This document shows, in pieces, positions 63,376-64,000 of a stretch of 64,000 bases of DNA; within the stretch, counting starts at the first letter, position 1, and each line of letters begins with the position of its first letter. Origin of the DNA: Prevotella sp. P2-180 (GTDB lineage: Bacteria > Bacteroidota > Bacteroidia > Bacteroidales > Bacteroidaceae). The notes below the pieces were generated by a model. It was not told the origin of the DNA. It saw only the letters and a list, made by a program, of their open reading frames with translations, and searched no databases. Both the position numbers and the translations under genes were made by a program. The stretch spans positions 1-64,000 of the forward strand of contig NZ_NPJI01000005.1 in assembly GCF_002251435.1 (NCBI RefSeq), given 5' to 3'.

Positions 63376-63417
63376 GAAAGGACAAAGAAAAAGGGAGAAA
63401 AACTTGCGTCTCGCTCC
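63376..63417. repeat. Partial copy of vapBC promoter repeat
   Basis: 42 bp matching the inner part of 39907-39996 with one difference. It includes the TTTG -33 but lacks the -7 half. Confidence 0.7.
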
Positions 63418-63431
63418 CTATATATTAGTTG

Positions 63432-63483
63432 GTTTAAGTTTTGGAAGTGCTCAACCCTAAGAAGTTGAGGAAGTTGAGAAACT
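63432..63483. repeat. Interspersed repeat (AAGTTTCTCATGTG family), copy 4
   Basis: TTTAAGTTTTGGAAGTGCTC then AACCCTAAGAAGTTGAGGAAG. It lies between the ATPase promoter and asnA. Confidence 0.5.
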
Positions 63484-63571
63484 ACCATATACGTGCTCTC
63501 CTACTAAATTGAAAGTCACTCGTCAATTTTTCCATTATCTGCATGGTATATACAAGCGAAAGTTCAAATAG

Positions 63572-64000
63572 TTATATTAGCGTCATTCCAAGTTCCTTAC
63601 ATTCCTTGCGCATGTCTTCGGGCCAGATGCTTGCCTGTATCTCGCCGATGTGACCCTTGTGGAGCAACACCATGCAAAGGCGGCTTTGGCCTATACCGCC
63701 GCCGATGCTGAGCGGCAGTTCGTCGTTCATCAGTTTCTTGTGGAAGTAGAGTCCAAGTCGCTCTTCCTTGCCTTCAATCTTCAGTTGACGAACCAGCGAC
63801 TCCTTGTCGACACGGATACCCATTGACGAGAGCTCAAACGAGCGGCCGAGAACCGGATACCAGATAAGTATGTCGCCGTTGAGACCAACGGAGCCGTCTT
63901 CGGCCACTGTCGACCAGTCATCGTAGTCAGGGGCGCGTCCGTCGTGTTTCTTTCCGTCGCTGAGTTTTCCTCCAATACCAATTACAAACACGGCACCATA
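63572..64000 (-). CDS. asnA: Aspartate-ammonia ligase, C-terminal part
   Basis: The gene runs off the right edge; 142 codons plus the stop are present, about 40% of the usual 345 residues. The class II synthetase-like core is clear: [56 protein letters not shown] and the ATP-binding motif 3 [14 protein letters not shown]. It makes asparagine from aspartate, ammonia and ATP in the cytosol. Confidence 0.95.
   Translation of the reverse strand, partial: YGAVFVIGIGGKLSDGKKHDGRAPDYDDWSTVAEDGSVGLNGDILIWYPVLGRSFELSSMGIRVDKESLVRQLKIEGKEERLGLYFHKKLMNDELPLSIGGGIGQSRLCMVLLHKGHIGEIQASIWPEDMRKECKELGMTLI

Overview
The window looks like a chromosomal segment of a Bacteroidales bacterium, most likely Prevotellaceae (Prevotella/Segatella type). 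The evidence is: repeated promoters of the Bacteroidetes form TTTG-N19/20-TAnnTTTG, a type III glutamine synthetase, paired LruC-domain lipoproteins, a type V (FimA/Mfa1-like) pilus operon, and a giant exported protein whose C terminus resembles a type IX secretion signal. The placement rests on gene content read by eye; no database was searched.

Layout. 1-6.3 kb: the tail of an unknown, possibly frameshifted gene, a three-gene drug-efflux operon (TolC-like, EmrA-like, EmrB-like) on the minus strand, and ilvC with a structured 130-nt leader. 6.4-10.5 kb: two tandem LruC-domain surface lipoproteins sharing a 1,224-bp core that differs at two bases. 10.5-21.3 kb, minus strand: lysS-gpsA-pgi-menC-[menE::aguA]-aguB-glnN. 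One open reading frame joins O-succinylbenzoate-CoA ligase to agmatine deiminase. AguA and AguB together convert agmatine to putrescine and release ammonia, which GlnN can assimilate. 21.4-26.5 kb, plus strand: a ROK kinase followed by menI-menF-menD-menB, so the menaquinone genes lie on both sides of one divergent promoter region. 26.6-38.6 kb is housekeeping: zinc-ribbon protein, Nif3, SIMPL protein, dnaG, a DUF554 membrane protein, an HsdR-N-like protein, holA, an XRE regulator, pyrK-pyrD and dnaX.

38.6-63.5 kb is the accessory region. It starts with a 291-bp palindromic element, a short array of 22-bp hairpin units, and a vapBC-like toxin-antitoxin pair whose promoter is duplicated, the second copy driving nothing. 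An IS3 transposase tail follows. The pilus operon spans 40.4-60.7 kb: a DUF3575 protein, a DUF3868/OmpA-like protein with an apparent frameshift, the major pilin, a strong hairpin, a Mfa2/FimB-like anchor, a minor subunit, and a 4,451-residue protein built of about seven beta-helix cassettes with two discoidin-like domains in an AT-rich insert. It is bracketed by 23-bp direct repeats (22/23 identical). After it come a radC remnant, a seven-unit 23-bp hairpin array, a transposase remnant and a DUF4143 ATPase. The window ends inside asnA.

I see no rRNA, tRNA or CRISPR array. Most promising for follow-up: the MenE-AguA fusion, the giant pilus-linked adhesin, the homogenised LruC pair, and the related hairpin arrays at both ends of the pilus island.
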